Positions 53,725-63,992 of a stretch of DNA of 64,000 nucleotides are shown one piece after another. The stretch's first letter is position 1. Each line of letters opens with the position of its first letter. The translations under genes were made by a program, and so were the position numbers. This DNA is from Paraburkholderia unamae (lineage in GTDB: Bacteria > Pseudomonadota > Gammaproteobacteria > Burkholderiales > Burkholderiaceae), in the NCBI RefSeq assembly GCF_003268775.1, contig NZ_QLSU01000024.1:62001-126000 (forward strand), written 5' to 3'. The notes below the pieces were generated by a model. It was not told where the DNA came from. It did no database searches and worked only from the letters and a program-made list of their open reading frames with translations.

Positions 53725-54377
53725 GAGGCCTCCGTTGGTAGCATCATCAGCAGCTGTGGTTCCGACTAGCGCAATGCATGTGCCCGACCGAGGCTGCCGG
53801 GAATCAGCCATGCGATTATTCTCGGACATGCGGGTTGAACGATCAGGTTCCGTCGCCGTGTCCCACCATGGCGTCAGGTGGCGAGGTAGAAAGCACGCCG
53901 GTTACCGCCTTCGGAGACTTCTGCCGCCATCCCGCTTCCGGTTAGCAACTGCTGGAGCTTATCTGCTGGTCGATTGGGCCGGCCGACACTAATAGCTCTT
54001 CCAGAGCGCTTTGCTTCAGTAAGGGGGACTGCGCGGACTGAGGGATCTTGGGGCGACGCACCAAGCGTCAGCCGGCGTTGCATGCGTCGCCGAGACCCGT
54101 TCGCTCGTTGATTCCGGGGCATATCCTCGCTGGTTAGCCGCATTGCGTGGCAAACGCAGGAGACCTCATGGCGCCTGGCGCCAGTCATCCCCGCATCGCT
54201 GATATCGACGCGCGGCTTCCACGCGCCACCCGACTGCGCGCGTGAGTCAGGCGTTGCTCGCACTTGTTACGGCGCAGCTCGATTCCCCCGCGAGGCGCCG
54301 TTACAAAGGAATACTATCTGTTTCAATGCTATTGGGCCATGCGCAATCAGCGGCCATCAGCCTTCGGGAATCGGATC
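53725..54377. other. Intergenic stretch without clear gene
   Basis: About 650 bases. Frames on both strands lack ribosome binding sites and known patterns. The 3' part probably holds the promoter of the broken kinase gene at 54378. Confidence 0.5.
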
Positions 54378-55417
54378 ATGCAGATCGGTACTTTCGATGG
54401 CGCAGAGTTGACTCAAGACACGCGGGAGCGATTGTGCGTGCGCCATCGTGCTCGGAGCGAGCATGCCGTTGCATTCACCGCATCGCTCGACGACTTTCCG
54501 GCGCTCGCGCGTGTATGTACTGGCGAGAAGGAAGCGCTGGTGCTGCCTCTTGAGTCGACGGGGTGGAGACGGGGAGCGATATGGCTAGCGCCGCCCGAGG
54601 CCGATTCTGCCGTGAGGATCTTCGGGTGCTGGATCAGGTCACTTCGGTAGCCAGTGCTGCGCTCGAAATCGGCGAGGTGTGTAGCCCCAGCCACATGGAG
54701 ACAACGCGGTATCGGAAGTGGCCGCCGTGCTGGCTCACGAGTTTCGTAGTCCACTGTCTCCGCTTAAAAATTCGCTCGATGCGGATCGTGAGCGAAAACC
54801 GCGAGCCGCAGCGCGAATATTTCGCTGTGGCGAAGCGCCAGATCAAGCATATGACACGTCTGATAGACGAACTTCAAGGTGCCTCGCGTCTCGATCCTCA
54901 CAAGCTGAGTGTCGATTTCATCGATTCGTCGCTAAATGAAATTCTCTCCGATCCGCTGGCTGCGGTTCGCGAGCGCGTTGAGGCGCGGCGGCACACATTG
55001 AGCGTTCGCGCGCTCGCGCACGACGTGCGTCTCGTGGTCGACCCCGTACGGCTCACGCAGGTGATCGTGACTCTGCTTTCCAACGCGATTCGCTATACGC
55101 CCGGCACAGGCCAGATCGATTTGAACGTTGAGCGCAAGTGCACGGGTGCAAAGGACGGCATTGAGATCTTGATTCGCGACAACGGTATCGGGATCGATGC
55201 GGCGATGCTTCCGCGCATATTTGAGCCGTTCGCACAATTCGCCGGGGCGGCGGCGCGGCTGGAGGGAGGGCTTGGCATCGGCATGTCCATCGCGCAACGG
55301 CTCACTCAGTTGCACGGAGGCACGATTGTTGTGACGAGCGCGGGCCGTGAGCGCGGCATCCAAGCACGCTCTACGACCCCGGTGCGAGCGGCCGCTGCCG
55401 ACGAGGCTGGGACGTGA
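54378..55417 (+). pseudogene. Sensor histidine kinase, at least three frameshifts
   Basis: A GAF-like N-terminal part (HAVAFTASLDDFPALARVCT, EALVLPLESTGWRRGAIWLA) is followed in another frame by REDLRVLDQVTSVASAALEI, then in a third frame by the H-box EVAAVLAHEFRSPLSPLKNS (54710-54770), then back to KRQIKHMTRLIDELQGASRL and the ATPase domain (LTQVIVTLLSNAIRYTPGTG, IRDNGIGIDAAMLPRIFEPF, GGLGIGMSIAQRL). The shifts lie near 54605, 54690 and 54778. It cannot produce an active kinase as it stands. Confidence 0.8.
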
Positions 55418-55493
55418 TCTGCTGCGCCGCGTACTGTGGAATGGCGCAAATCGCGTAAGACTCGCGGGGTTCGCTCAATCGCGCGATGCGCGC

Positions 55494-55649
55494 TCAGCGT
55501 ATCCGGGTCCAGCGGCACCAGTCGTGATGGTTGAGATTGCGCATCAGGGTCGCGCGGCGTCGTTCGCGGCGGTAATGCGCGATCACCGCAACTGCCGCAA
55601 CGGCAAGCACCACGACGCCCAGCGCGGTTCCCAGTTGTAACGCGTCCAC
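55494..55649 (-). CDS. Small single-pass membrane protein
   Basis: 51 residues starting at GTG 55649, with a near-perfect ribosome binding site (aaggaggtaac). One membrane helix (LGTALGVVVLAVAAVAVIAH) is followed by a very basic tail (YRRERRRATLMRNLNHHDWC). Converges on the broken kinase gene. Family unknown. Confidence 0.6.
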   Translation of the reverse strand: MDALQLGTALGVVVLAVAAVAVIAHYRRERRRATLMRNLNHHDWCRWTRIR

Positions 55650-56039
55650 GTTACCTCCTTGTCATGTGCGGGAAGCCTGGTCGAAGCGAGCAAGCGCCGC
55701 GAAGCGTCAAGGCCACCCGGCCTGAAGGCCGGTTGCGTGACGCGCCAGCACCGGAGAAAGAAAGCGCGACGCGTACGAATTGGCGGCACTGGTCGTGGAC
55801 GCGTTGTCAGAGTAGCCGATAGCGTCACGGATGAGAACGGTGAATAGACGTACGAAATATATGCTTTACGGACGGTCTGATGGAGAGGCCCGGCAGCGGT
55901 TCTTTTGCGCGATCGTTACCCCATGCCGGCCTGCCGAGGCTCGATTTTTGCGCTCCCTATGCGCGCGGTCGCCACAGGAAATTTTGTGTCGGCGCCTGGG
56001 TCGTCCGGTTGGGAGAAGGGCCTTCATGGAGGGCATATC

Positions 56040-56375
56040 ATGGACATACTGAGTCTGGATTCCATTGAATTCACCTTTTCCCTCATGGGACTCGACGATG
56101 GAGAGGCGGCGCATCGCGCGTTGTTCGTCGGGACACTTGCGCTGCCGGTGGTCGTCCTTTACAGGGCGGATGGCAAAAGGTCTGTGAGAATTGCATTTGA
56201 CGTTCCCCGCCACATCGCGCAAGGCAGGCATTACATCAACCACTCGGACGTTGTGCGAGACGCAATCGGACAAGCGATACGGGACAACCTTTTCAACCAT
56301 CCGCCGGGCGAGACAGTGTATCTCGACGGCAACGCGCCGCGATGGGCAGGCATTTTGCAGCTTGGCCACGAATGA
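56040..56375 (+). CDS. Unknown cytoplasmic protein
   Basis: 111 residues from ATG 56040, with ggaggg a few bases upstream. Alpha/beta pattern: SIEFTFSLMGLDDGEAAHRA, LPVVVLYRADGKRSVRIAFD, INHSDVVRDAIGQAIRDNLF. No export or membrane signal. Family not recognised. Confidence 0.62.
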   Translation: MDILSLDSIEFTFSLMGLDDGEAAHRALFVGTLALPVVVLYRADGKRSVRIAFDVPRHIAQGRHYINHSDVVRDAIGQAIRDNLFNHPPGETVYLDGNAPRWAGILQLGHE

Positions 56376-57520
56376 CGCCGCGGCTCCTGCGATGCGTCTG
56401 TCAAATGACGAAGCGCGCCGCGCGAGTGGTTCGGCGTGAGGTTTGTTATGGCCAAGCGGCCCGCCGAACGAATACAGGCCCGCGGTCTCGTGGGCTGCGA
56501 GCGAATTGAATAAGTCGTAGGCAAAACGTAAAGAACGAGCCTTAAAATCCTGTCGAGTAATTGTGCAACTGCACACGGGTGGCCGCTGAGAGCCAGCACA
56601 TTTCTTTCGCACACGGAATGCTTCATGTGGCCACTTCAAGAAGTCGAGTTTCGCTTTGCGTCCGGAGACGTCGTATTGGTCCATATTTCCAGCCAGGGCG
56701 AAGGATCATTTGCTGCGCGAGCCAGTAGACCTATTCCACCGTCGCAGTTTCGGAGTGTTCACGAAATGCGAATTGTCCCGTGCCGCAATAGCGCTACTGC
56801 GCTGGATGCATTTATGTGCGTGCTGTGCTTCGTTAAGTGCGTGGCTCGGCAGTCTCGAACCAGCATCGTCTCTGTTGCTAATGCGGGCACATTCGGCGTG
56901 CGCGGTAGCAGCTTAGCTAGTTCAGACGGTTTCGTCCGCACTCGCGATGAATAGTCGGTGTGAAGATCCCCTGTCGTGCAACCTATTTGTCAGGGGCCGC
57001 CGTCCGGATGACTCGGTGCGATTCAAACGGCGGCCAAGCTGTCCTTGTCGTAGCACGGGCTTTCTTCTCGGACCATGGGTGTTGTATAGGCGGCAGCGGC
57101 CCCGGTTCTGGCCTATGGTCCCTGATCTTCGCCCATAGGTGGCCAATCACCTACCATTCTCCCAGTGCAAGGCTCCTCAGTTGAGGTTGCCGCTTCTTGG
57201 AGATTGGCCGTGCTCGCGCGTGTTGCTGTCACTACGGCTCATCTCATCTCGGCGGATGCTCGCGCAAAGAGCGCCGCGCTTTTGTTTGATCATTTCGTGG
57301 TCCCGCCCTACGAATCGGACTCTGCGACTGGTCGCACGGCGGTGGCCAATTCCATTGTGTGCGCAGTGCCGTCTTCGCTCTCTTCGAGGGAAAGTGAACG
57401 GTCTTGCGACACAACCGCGCGAAGCGACGGTCCGCCGATGAAGAAGCGAGCGGGTCGCCGTACCACAAATCCCCTGCCGCCGATGTGGCGACGGTACGAA
57501 CCGCCGATTCCGGACGGCGA
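56376..57520. other. Long stretch without a supportable gene
   Basis: About 1.1 kb. A frame at 56625-56954 begins MWPLQEVEFRFASGDVVLVH but soon loses protein-like composition, so it could be a decayed gene. Other frames are shorter and lack start signals. Confidence 0.45.
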
Positions 57521-57748
57521 CTAGGTTGCGCTGACGCAGTGTTCGTCAACCCAGCCCATTGCACATTCGCGCGCAAACATAAGAGCCTCGTGTTCGTCGA
57601 TGAAATTCTCGTCCAGGTAGAGGTCATGAACATCGTCCTCGAACGAACCGTCTGACGCCGGAGTGAAGATTCTCGCGTTCGCCACGATTCTCCCGTCATC
57701 AATGCCTGCGCTCGTGCTGATCAGGCAAGACCGAAAAAAGAATTGCAT
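57521..57748 (-). CDS. Small unknown protein
   Basis: 75 residues from ATG 57748, with ribosome binding site agaggaggcc. Sequence FTPASDGSFEDDVHDLYLDE then NFIDEHEALMFARECAMGWV is acidic, with one long helix at the end. No export signal. Family not recognised. Confidence 0.65.
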   Translation of the reverse strand: MQFFFRSCLISTSAGIDDGRIVANARIFTPASDGSFEDDVHDLYLDENFIDEHEALMFARECAMGWVDEHCVSAT

Positions 57749-58219
57749 GATGGCCTCCTCTAGGTGTCGCATGGCGCGCAATTTCCATGCCACGTTGGCT
57801 GGAACTCTGAATAGTTAAAAGTGCAAGCACAGGCCAAAGTAAGGTGATGAACTTGCAGTCATGAACTACTTTATTTCTGTGGGTGGCCGGTGCAACATAA
57901 AGTTAGCTGGCCGAACGCGGGCGCGCATCGCTTGACCTTCGGGCACTCGGCGCGTCAATGTGCGATGCTTTGTCCGCGGACCGGCCAGCCCCTTGCAATT
58001 GCCCCTTGAGTGGCACTGGCCGCCATGAGTCTGTCGTGACGCGCGGCGACGCTGAAGGGTGGCTTCCGTTGCCTTCGATCATCGACGGATTCACAGAAGT
58101 TATCTCTCGGTCGTAAAGGCTATCATCGCGTGCGATTCCTGTCCTTTGGCGGTATGGCGACGCGTGGCTGTCTTTGTGCCCGCTAACAGTGACTGCTTCG
58201 GCTACCGACGAAGCTGCTA
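57749..58219. other. Intergenic stretch
   Basis: About 470 bases between two minus-strand genes. Nothing beyond short frames without start signals. Confidence 0.45.
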
Positions 58220-59509
58220 TTAGAGAAACATGCCGACTGCCGCTACCGCCATCAACGCAGTTGCGAGCCAGCCGCCAGCCCGCAGCATCCCGGTAATCAC
58301 GAATTTTCCCATCACGCGTTGGCTGCTTGCCATCAACATAACGACCACCATGACCGGTACCGCGGCCAGACCGTTTATGATCGCGCTCCAGTAGAGAGCC
58401 TTGACCGGATCAAGCGGGAAAAAGGTGATGGCAACGCCGCCAACGATGGCCACCAGAATCACGGAGTAGAATTCGCGCGCCAGGGTGAGATGCAAGGACA
58501 GGCTACTACGCCAGCGGAACGCCCCGGCAGCGCCGTATGCGGCGCTGCCGGCCAGCACCGGGAGTGCCAGCAGTCCCGTGCCGACAATAGCGGCCGCGAA
58601 AACTAGCGCTGCGAGATGGCCTGCGATCGGCGCCAGTGCCTTCGCCGCGTCGGCCGACGTCTGGATCTCGATGCCGTGAACGTGGAGCGTCGCGGCGGCC
58701 GTGAGCATGATGAAAAACCCGACTCCGTTTGAGACAGCCATGCCAATCCAGGTGTCGGCGGTGATTCTGTCCAAATGCCGGTAGGCCCGGAACGACGATA
58801 CCCAGCGAAGAGGGCGCTCGCCCGGCTTGGACCGGAGCTCCTCGACTTCCTGTGAGGCCTGCCAGAAGAACAGGTATGGGCTGATGGTGGTACCAAGTAC
58901 GGCAACAACCATGCTGAGGTAGTCATTTGTCAGTGCCGCCTTAGGCCGCACGATAGAGACTGCGACCTGCCGCCAGTCTACTGGCACGACGAACGCCACG
59001 GCGATGTACGCGAAAAGGACGAGTGTCAGCCATTTGAGAAAGCGCGCATAGCTGTCGTAGGGAAGCCAAATCTGCAATGTCGCCGAAAACGCACCAATGA
59101 GGATAACGTAAAGCTGCGTGGGGCCTGGGACGAGTAGGTGGAGCGCAGCGCCCATCGCTGCGAGATCTGCCGCAATGTTAATCGTATTTGCGGTCGCGAG
59201 CAGCAATACGAGCGAGACGACTATCCACGTAGAGCCGAAGGCCCGTATGTTTGATGCAAGCCCCTTGCCGGTTACTCGCCCGATACGCGCGCTGGTCATT
59301 TGGATGGCGACCATCAGAGGGTAGGTCAGCAGGAGCGTCCACAGGAGTGAGAAGCCGAATTTAGCACCGGCCTGCGAATACGTTCCAATGCCGCTCGGAT
59401 CGTCATCAGCAGCACCAGTGACAAGTCCGGGGCCCAGTCGTGACAGCCATGAGCGTTCAGTCCTGTCGACAACGGCGGCCTCCGGCTCAAGGCCTTCATT
59501 TTCGGTCAT
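58220..59509 (-). CDS. NRAMP-family transporter with altered metal-site motifs
   Basis: 429 residues from ATG 59509, with ribosome binding site agagg; the longer frame is rejected. About 11 membrane helices. The helix-1 motif is ADDDPSGIGTYSQAGAKFGF in place of the usual DPGN, and helix 6 has VLGTTISPYLFFWQASQEVE where classical NRAMP proteins carry a Met-Pro-His. Loss of the Met suggests a metal other than Mn/Fe, or a different cation. On the opposite strand from the receiver gene at 59690, with 180 bp between. Confidence 0.87.
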   Translation of the reverse strand: MTENEGLEPEAAVVDRTERSWLSRLGPGLVTGAADDDPSGIGTYSQAGAKFGFSLLWTLLLTYPLMVAIQMTSARIGRVTGKGLASNIRAFGSTWIVVSLVLLLATANTINIAADLAAMGAALHLLVPGPTQLYVILIGAFSATLQIWLPYDSYARFLKWLTLVLFAYIAVAFVVPVDWRQVAVSIVRPKAALTNDYLSMVVAVLGTTISPYLFFWQASQEVEELRSKPGERPLRWVSSFRAYRHLDRITADTWIGMAVSNGVGFFIMLTAAATLHVHGIEIQTSADAAKALAPIAGHLAALVFAAAIVGTGLLALPVLAGSAAYGAAGAFRWRSSLSLHLTLAREFYSVILVAIVGGVAITFFPLDPVKALYWSAIINGLAAVPVMVVVMLMASSQRVMGKFVITGMLRAGGWLATALMAVAAVGMFL

Positions 59510-59689
59510 TTCGCGACCTCTCATCCAAGATTGGATGTGCTCTTGCCGAACGCAAGAACTGTACCTTGGGCATTTGGCGCTCAGGCTCTCGGCTTGCGCC
59601 TGAGTTTCTTGAATCAACCGGTTCTGACGGGGGCGCGCGCCTCAGAACCAGAGGGACGTGACGTTTCACTCGCTTCGCAAGGATGGATT

Positions 59690-60046
59690 TTGAAGACGAT
59701 CCTGCTCGTGGATGATGATCCACTGCTGCTCGACGCCCTCGCCGCACTGGTCGCGGCGGGTGGCTATGCGGTTTGTCGGGCCGGTGATGGGGCCGAAGCG
59801 CTGCGTCGAGCACGTGCCTATGCGCCGACAGTCATTGTGACGGATTACATGATGCCGATCATGAGCGGTGAAGCTCTTGTCAGGGCACTGGCCCGCGACC
59901 CTGCGCTTGCGAACATTCCCGTCGTGTTAAGTTCCGCGATAGCCGCGCCGCCTCCTGATCTTCCGATCGCAGCATTCCTGCGCAAGCCGTTTGCGGCTGA
60001 GCGCCTACTTGCACTGTTGCATCAGCACTCGGTGGGCAGAAGCTGA
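59690..60046 (+). CDS. Stand-alone CheY-like response regulator
   Basis: 118 residues if started at TTG 59690 (LKTILLVDDDPLLLDALAAL). The upstream part of the frame has no receiver similarity and there is an aaggatgg ribosome site before this TTG. Acidic pocket VDDDP, phospho-acceptor Asp in VIVTDYMMPIMSGE, Ser in VVLSSAI and Lys in FLRKPFAAERLL. No output domain. It probably works with the hybrid kinase at 60477. Confidence 0.78.
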   Translation: MKTILLVDDDPLLLDALAALVAAGGYAVCRAGDGAEALRRARAYAPTVIVTDYMMPIMSGEALVRALARDPALANIPVVLSSAIAAPPPDLPIAAFLRKPFAAERLLALLHQHSVGRS

Positions 60047-60476
60047 TTGCCTCTCGGTTGCGTCGTGAGTCCCTATGTTGTGCTCCGCAGCTTCTGTTGC
60101 GAGTCGTACGTTAGCCAGCCGACCAGCGGCTTAAGGTGCGCTCGGACAGTTGACCGTAGCCAATTATCGCGGCCGTAAGGGCGCGCGGTACAGCGACGGA
60201 CGTGTACTGTCATTCGGTGGTGGGGAATCGACACGCGGCTGGCCAGAATTGCACGCGTCACTAGGGGCAGAGAAGGCCCGTAGAATGCGGCTTGCGTAGT
60301 CGCGATTTCCCCGGCGTACGAATTGCTATATCGCACGCATTCGCGGAAAGGAGTAAAGGGCATCATGTAGGCGCGCGTCGGGAGCAATCGATTCTTGCAG
60401 CAGCCAGTTTAGCGAAGGTGTGCAGAGATCGCGGTCCGATTGCGGCGGAACAGCGGTAGAGATGACGGAGGAGTAC
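60047..60476. other. Intergenic stretch before the hybrid kinase
   Basis: About 430 bases without a supportable gene; it should contain the kinase promoter. Confidence 0.45.
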
Positions 60477-62834
60477 ATGGTTCACGTTTTTCTGGAGGAC
60501 GAGGAGGATGGCTGGGAGAGGGCGCTGGTGGCGCGCGTATCCGAGTATGGCATTTTCCGGCTGACCGCGGCTGGTGTTATAGCTAGCTGGAACCCTGGCG
60601 CGGCGCGCATTAAGGGCTACAGTGCTTCCGAAATCATCGGCAGGCACTTTTCGGTCTTCTATCCGGCCGAGGACAGGGACGCGGGGGTTCCAGAGGCGGT
60701 GCTGCAAACAGCGCGCGACTACGGCTATTGCGAAACGGAAGGATGGCGCGTGCGCAAAGACGGCTCGCATTTCTGGGCAAGCGTTCTAATCACGCCACTG
60801 ACGGCGTCTGATGGAGTTTTGACCGGGTTCGCGAAAATCGTCCGGGATATCACGGATAAACGGTGCGCTCACGAGGCGGTGCTCGAAAGCGAGCGGCGTT
60901 TTCGTCTTCTGGTTCAAGGCGTCACGGATTATTCCATTTTCATGCTCTCACCGGAAGGCGTCGTAACGAACTGGAATCTTGGCGCTGCACGGATCAAGGG
61001 CTATGAAGCGGCAGAAGTCGTCGGAACGCATTTCCGTAGGTTCTACACAGCGGAAGACGCCGCGCTTGGTCTGCCTGAACGCGGCCTGGAGATAGCAACA
61101 CACGAAGGTCGCTTTGAAACCGAGGGGTGGCGAGTCCGAAAAGACGGAAGCCGGTTCTGGGCAAACGTGGTGATTGATGCGATTCGCGACGAGGCCGGCC
61201 AGCTGGTGGGCTTTGCGAAGATCACCCGGGACGTAACCGAGCGCAAGATCGCCCAAGAACAGTTGGATGAGGCACGTGCCGCACTTTTGCAGTCCAGAAA
61301 GATGGAGGCCATCGGCAAGCTCACCGGAGGCGTGGCTCACGACTTCAACAACGTCCTCCAGGTTCTGCGGGGCAACCTGGAGTTGCTGGAAAGGCGTCAT
61401 GGACGAGACAGGTGGTCGCGCGAGCGTCTTGACAGGGCGATTGACGCGGTAGAGCAGGGCGCCAATCTCGCTTCCCAGCTTCTCGCATTTGGTCGTCGCC
61501 AGTCGTTGCAGCCCACGCCGGTCAACCTCGCAACGATGTTAAAGAACATGGACGATTTGCTGCGGCGCGCTCTCGGAGAGTTGATCCATATCGAAACCGT
61601 CGTCGCGGGAGGCCTCTGGAATACCTTGGTCGACCCCAATCATCTGGAGAACGTCGTCCTGAATCTTGCGATCAACAGCCGGGACGCGATGTCGGGCGGT
61701 GGCAAGCTGACGATGGAGCTCGCGAACGCTACCCTGGACAGCCACTACAGTGCGCTCCCCGAGGATGTACCCGAGGGACAGTATGTCCTGCTCGCCATCA
61801 CCGACGCAGGTTGCGGCATGCCGCAAGAGGTGATGGACCGTGCATTCGAACCATACTTCAGCACCAAACCGGCGGGAGAGGGTACCGGACTCGGTCTGAG
61901 CATGGCTTATGGCTTCGTCAAGCAAAGCGGCGGCCATATGAAGATCTACAGCGAAGTCGGACACGGAACCACGGTTAAGATTTATCTGCCCAGGACCATG
62001 GAAGCTGTCGCCGAGGAAGGGGTCTCAAACGCTCCGCAGGCTGCCGGCGGCTCGGAGACGATACTGGTGGTCGAGGACGACAGGCGTGTTCAGTCGACGG
62101 TCATAGAAACACTTGTTGAACTTGGTTACACCGTGCTCAAGGCCGACGACGCTCAAAGCGCGATGGTGATAGTCAAAAGCGGAGTGAGAATAGATCTGCT
62201 CTTTTGTGATGTGGTGATGCCTGGCCCGCTGCGCAGCGTCGACATGGTCAAAATGGCGACGCGTCATCTGCCGGGCCTCAAGGTGCTCTTCACCTCGGGC
62301 TATACGCAGAACGCGATCATCCACGGCGGCCGCATCGATCCGGGGGTGCACCTGCTCAGCAAGCCCTATAGCCGCGAGGAACTTGCGACGAAGATCCGTC
62401 GGATGCTGATAGGCACATCGGCGGTGCGTCGTCCAGCGAACGATGCACAAGGCGGCCGCGCCGCACCAACACGCCCAAAGTTGATCTCACTGCTTGTCGT
62501 TGACGACGATCTAGCGTCGCGAGAGGCGGTGAGTGAACTCCTGCTGGACATGGGACACGAGGTGCAGCAGGCCTCTAGTGCACAGGAGGCGTTGCGAGTG
62601 CTAGATGAAGGCGAAACGCAGGTCCTCTTGACGGACATTCATCTGAGCGGCTGTTCAGGCATCAAGCTCGCCGCCGCGGCGCTCGATCGCGATCCGGAAT
62701 TACGCGTGATCCTCGCGTCGGGAAGCGAACCACCAGAGCGGCAGGATCTGAATTTTGAGTTCTATTTCCTTCGCAAACCATTTTCGTTGGAGCAGTTGCG
62801 CGAGTTCGTGGATAAGATCGCCCGCTCCAGCTAG
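60477..62834 (+). CDS. PAS-PAS hybrid histidine kinase with two receiver domains
   Basis: 785 residues from ATG 60477, chosen because ggaggag lies 5 bp upstream. Two closely similar PAS domains (IIGRHFSVFYPAEDRDAGVP and VVGTHFRRFYTAEDAALGLP, each followed by W-R-V-R-K-D-G-S), H-box KMEAIGKLTGGVAHDFNNVL, ATPase (GTGLGLSMAYGFVKQSGGHM), then receiver 1 (ILVVEDDRRVQSTV, LLFCDVVMPGPL) and receiver 2 (LLVVDDDLASREAV, VLLTDIHLSGCSG). No transmembrane segment, so a cytoplasmic redox or light-type sensor is plausible. It may pass phosphate to the stand-alone receiver at 59690. Confidence 0.93.
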   Translation: MVHVFLEDEEDGWERALVARVSEYGIFRLTAAGVIASWNPGAARIKGYSASEIIGRHFSVFYPAEDRDAGVPEAVLQTARDYGYCETEGWRVRKDGSHFWASVLITPLTASDGVLTGFAKIVRDITDKRCAHEAVLESERRFRLLVQGVTDYSIFMLSPEGVVTNWNLGAARIKGYEAAEVVGTHFRRFYTAEDAALGLPERGLEIATHEGRFETEGWRVRKDGSRFWANVVIDAIRDEAGQLVGFAKITRDVTERKIAQEQLDEARAALLQSRKMEAIGKLTGGVAHDFNNVLQVLRGNLELLERRHGRDRWSRERLDRAIDAVEQGANLASQLLAFGRRQSLQPTPVNLATMLKNMDDLLRRALGELIHIETVVAGGLWNTLVDPNHLENVVLNLAINSRDAMSGGGKLTMELANATLDSHYSALPEDVPEGQYVLLAITDAGCGMPQEVMDRAFEPYFSTKPAGEGTGLGLSMAYGFVKQSGGHMKIYSEVGHGTTVKIYLPRTMEAVAEEGVSNAPQAAGGSETILVVEDDRRVQSTVIETLVELGYTVLKADDAQSAMVIVKSGVRIDLLFCDVVMPGPLRSVDMVKMATRHLPGLKVLFTSGYTQNAIIHGGRIDPGVHLLSKPYSREELATKIRRMLIGTSAVRRPANDAQGGRAAPTRPKLISLLVVDDDLASREAVSELLLDMGHEVQQASSAQEALRVLDEGETQVLLTDIHLSGCSGIKLAAAALDRDPELRVILASGSEPPERQDLNFEFYFLRKPFSLEQLREFVDKIARSS

Positions 62835-62910
62835 GATGACAAACAAATGCGCATACGGGGTCTCCGCCCTTGGTAAGCTTGCGCGAAAGGAACCAGAAAA
62901 GAAGACTTCG

Positions 62911-63183
62911 ATGGACCCGCATTTTCGGGTCTGGGGCCCTGAGCAGCCCCCGGGATCTGACTACCTGACCTTTTCCGTTACCGACGGAGACACGACGTTG
63001 CCAGGAACAATATCTTGTATCGCCTTGGTGTCTTTGGATCAACCGTTTTGCGGGTCTTGGATTGACGCCTTTTGCTCGTACGAGCAGAAAATCTGTGCCG
63101 TGGCAATACGCATGATGCGCCGGAATCCTGGGATTTGCGTCATTCATCTGAACGGCGGTCATTTCGTCGAGTCGGGCAACTGA
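62911..63183 (+). CDS. Small unknown protein
   Basis: 90 residues from ATG 62911 (MDPHFRVWGPEQPPGSDYLT). Beta-rich with one central helix (DAFCSYEQKICAVAIRMMRR). It loosely resembles DUF1488-type proteins in length and strand order, but this is not secure. The ribosome binding site is weak. Confidence 0.5.
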   Translation: MDPHFRVWGPEQPPGSDYLTFSVTDGDTTLPGTISCIALVSLDQPFCGSWIDAFCSYEQKICAVAIRMMRRNPGICVIHLNGGHFVESGN

Positions 63184-63518
63184 CCGAGTAAGCTGGCACG
63201 TGTTCGGTAACGGGTTCCGCGGCTTGCAGATGCCAGTGAGCCGAAATTTCGCTCTGCACTACGGAAGACTGGCTAAGCGGTTGATTGCGAAAATCAAAAT
63301 TTCCCTGACAGCTGCGCCGTTCAGATATCAATGCCCGATCGCCTTCTCTAGGCTCCGAGTGTCTTCTCCCGTCGGCCCATCTCTCCTGCGACGTTATACG
63401 TTCACTGCATTCGTGATTGCGATGCCCGGTGGAAAGGAACACAAAGGGGCCCGCACGTTCCCGTGTGTAGATCGGAAGACACAGGCGCCTACACGAAGGC
63501 GCCTGTTAGTCTGCGCTG
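63184..63518. other. Intergenic stretch with hairpin
   Basis: About 335 bases without a supportable gene. The hairpin at 63481-63506 lies at its right end. Confidence 0.45.
63481..63506 (-). terminator. Hairpin after the PRC-barrel gene
   Basis: A 9-bp perfect stem (acaggcgcc / ggcgcctgt) with an 8-base loop lies 13 bp beyond the stop of the 63519 gene. No strong T run follows on the minus strand, so it is a probable but weak terminator. Confidence 0.5.
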
Positions 63519-63992
63519 TTACACGTCAATCGGGCGCACGCCGTCGTCGGAGCGCGCGAGAGGATCCGTGCTTGATAACCAGTACGGCCGGCGACCGTAG
63601 TAGTCGTGCATTTGCGTTCCCCACGCGGTATCGGCCATGGCCGGCCAGTGATCCTTGTCGAACCCGGGATCGTCCTTGATGCGCTGTGCCGTGATGTCCA
63701 CACGGAAACACTTCTCTGCCGTATCCAACGTCAATGCGTTCCAAGGAATGGCATGCAACGTATTGCCCATCCCGAGGAACCCGCCTTCCGAGAGGACGGC
63801 ATAGGCCACGCGTCCGCCGCGCACGTCGAGCATGATGTCCGATATTTTGCCAACGTGTTCGCCGTCGGACGACATGACCTTGTTACCATCGAGCGTAGCC
63901 GAAGCCATGATGTCTGGGCCAGGGCCCTCGCCAACGCCACCACCAACGATTTTTGCGCCCGTGCGGCCCGATTGAGGGTCAAGAGTAGTCAT
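63519..63992 (-). CDS. PRC-barrel domain protein
   Basis: 157 residues. The PRC-barrel covers about residues 30-100: ASATLDGNKVMSSDGEHVGK, ISDIMLDVRGGRVAYAVLSE, LHAIPWNALTLDTAEKCFRV. The C-terminal part (RIKDDPGFDKDHWPAMADTA, HDYYGRRPYW) is the extension seen in stress-related proteobacterial PRC proteins. PRC domains support RNA or protein assembly; the exact role is unknown. The start lies 9 bp from the window edge, so the upstream region is not visible. Confidence 0.88.
   Translation of the reverse strand: MTTLDPQSGRTGAKIVGGGVGEGPGPDIMASATLDGNKVMSSDGEHVGKISDIMLDVRGGRVAYAVLSEGGFLGMGNTLHAIPWNALTLDTAEKCFRVDITAQRIKDDPGFDKDHWPAMADTAWGTQMHDYYGRRPYWLSSTDPLARSDDGVRPIDV

Noticed and set aside
56625..56954. 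Plus-strand frame starting MWPLQEVEFRF
   Set aside because: The first 30 residues look protein-like but the rest does not, and there is no ribosome binding site; kept only as a note in the gene-poor stretch.
63469..63479. AGATCGGAAGA, identical to the start of a common sequencing adapter
   Set aside because: Only 11 bases match and the sequence continues differently, directly into a perfect hairpin; chance is the simpler explanation, though a read-level check would settle it.
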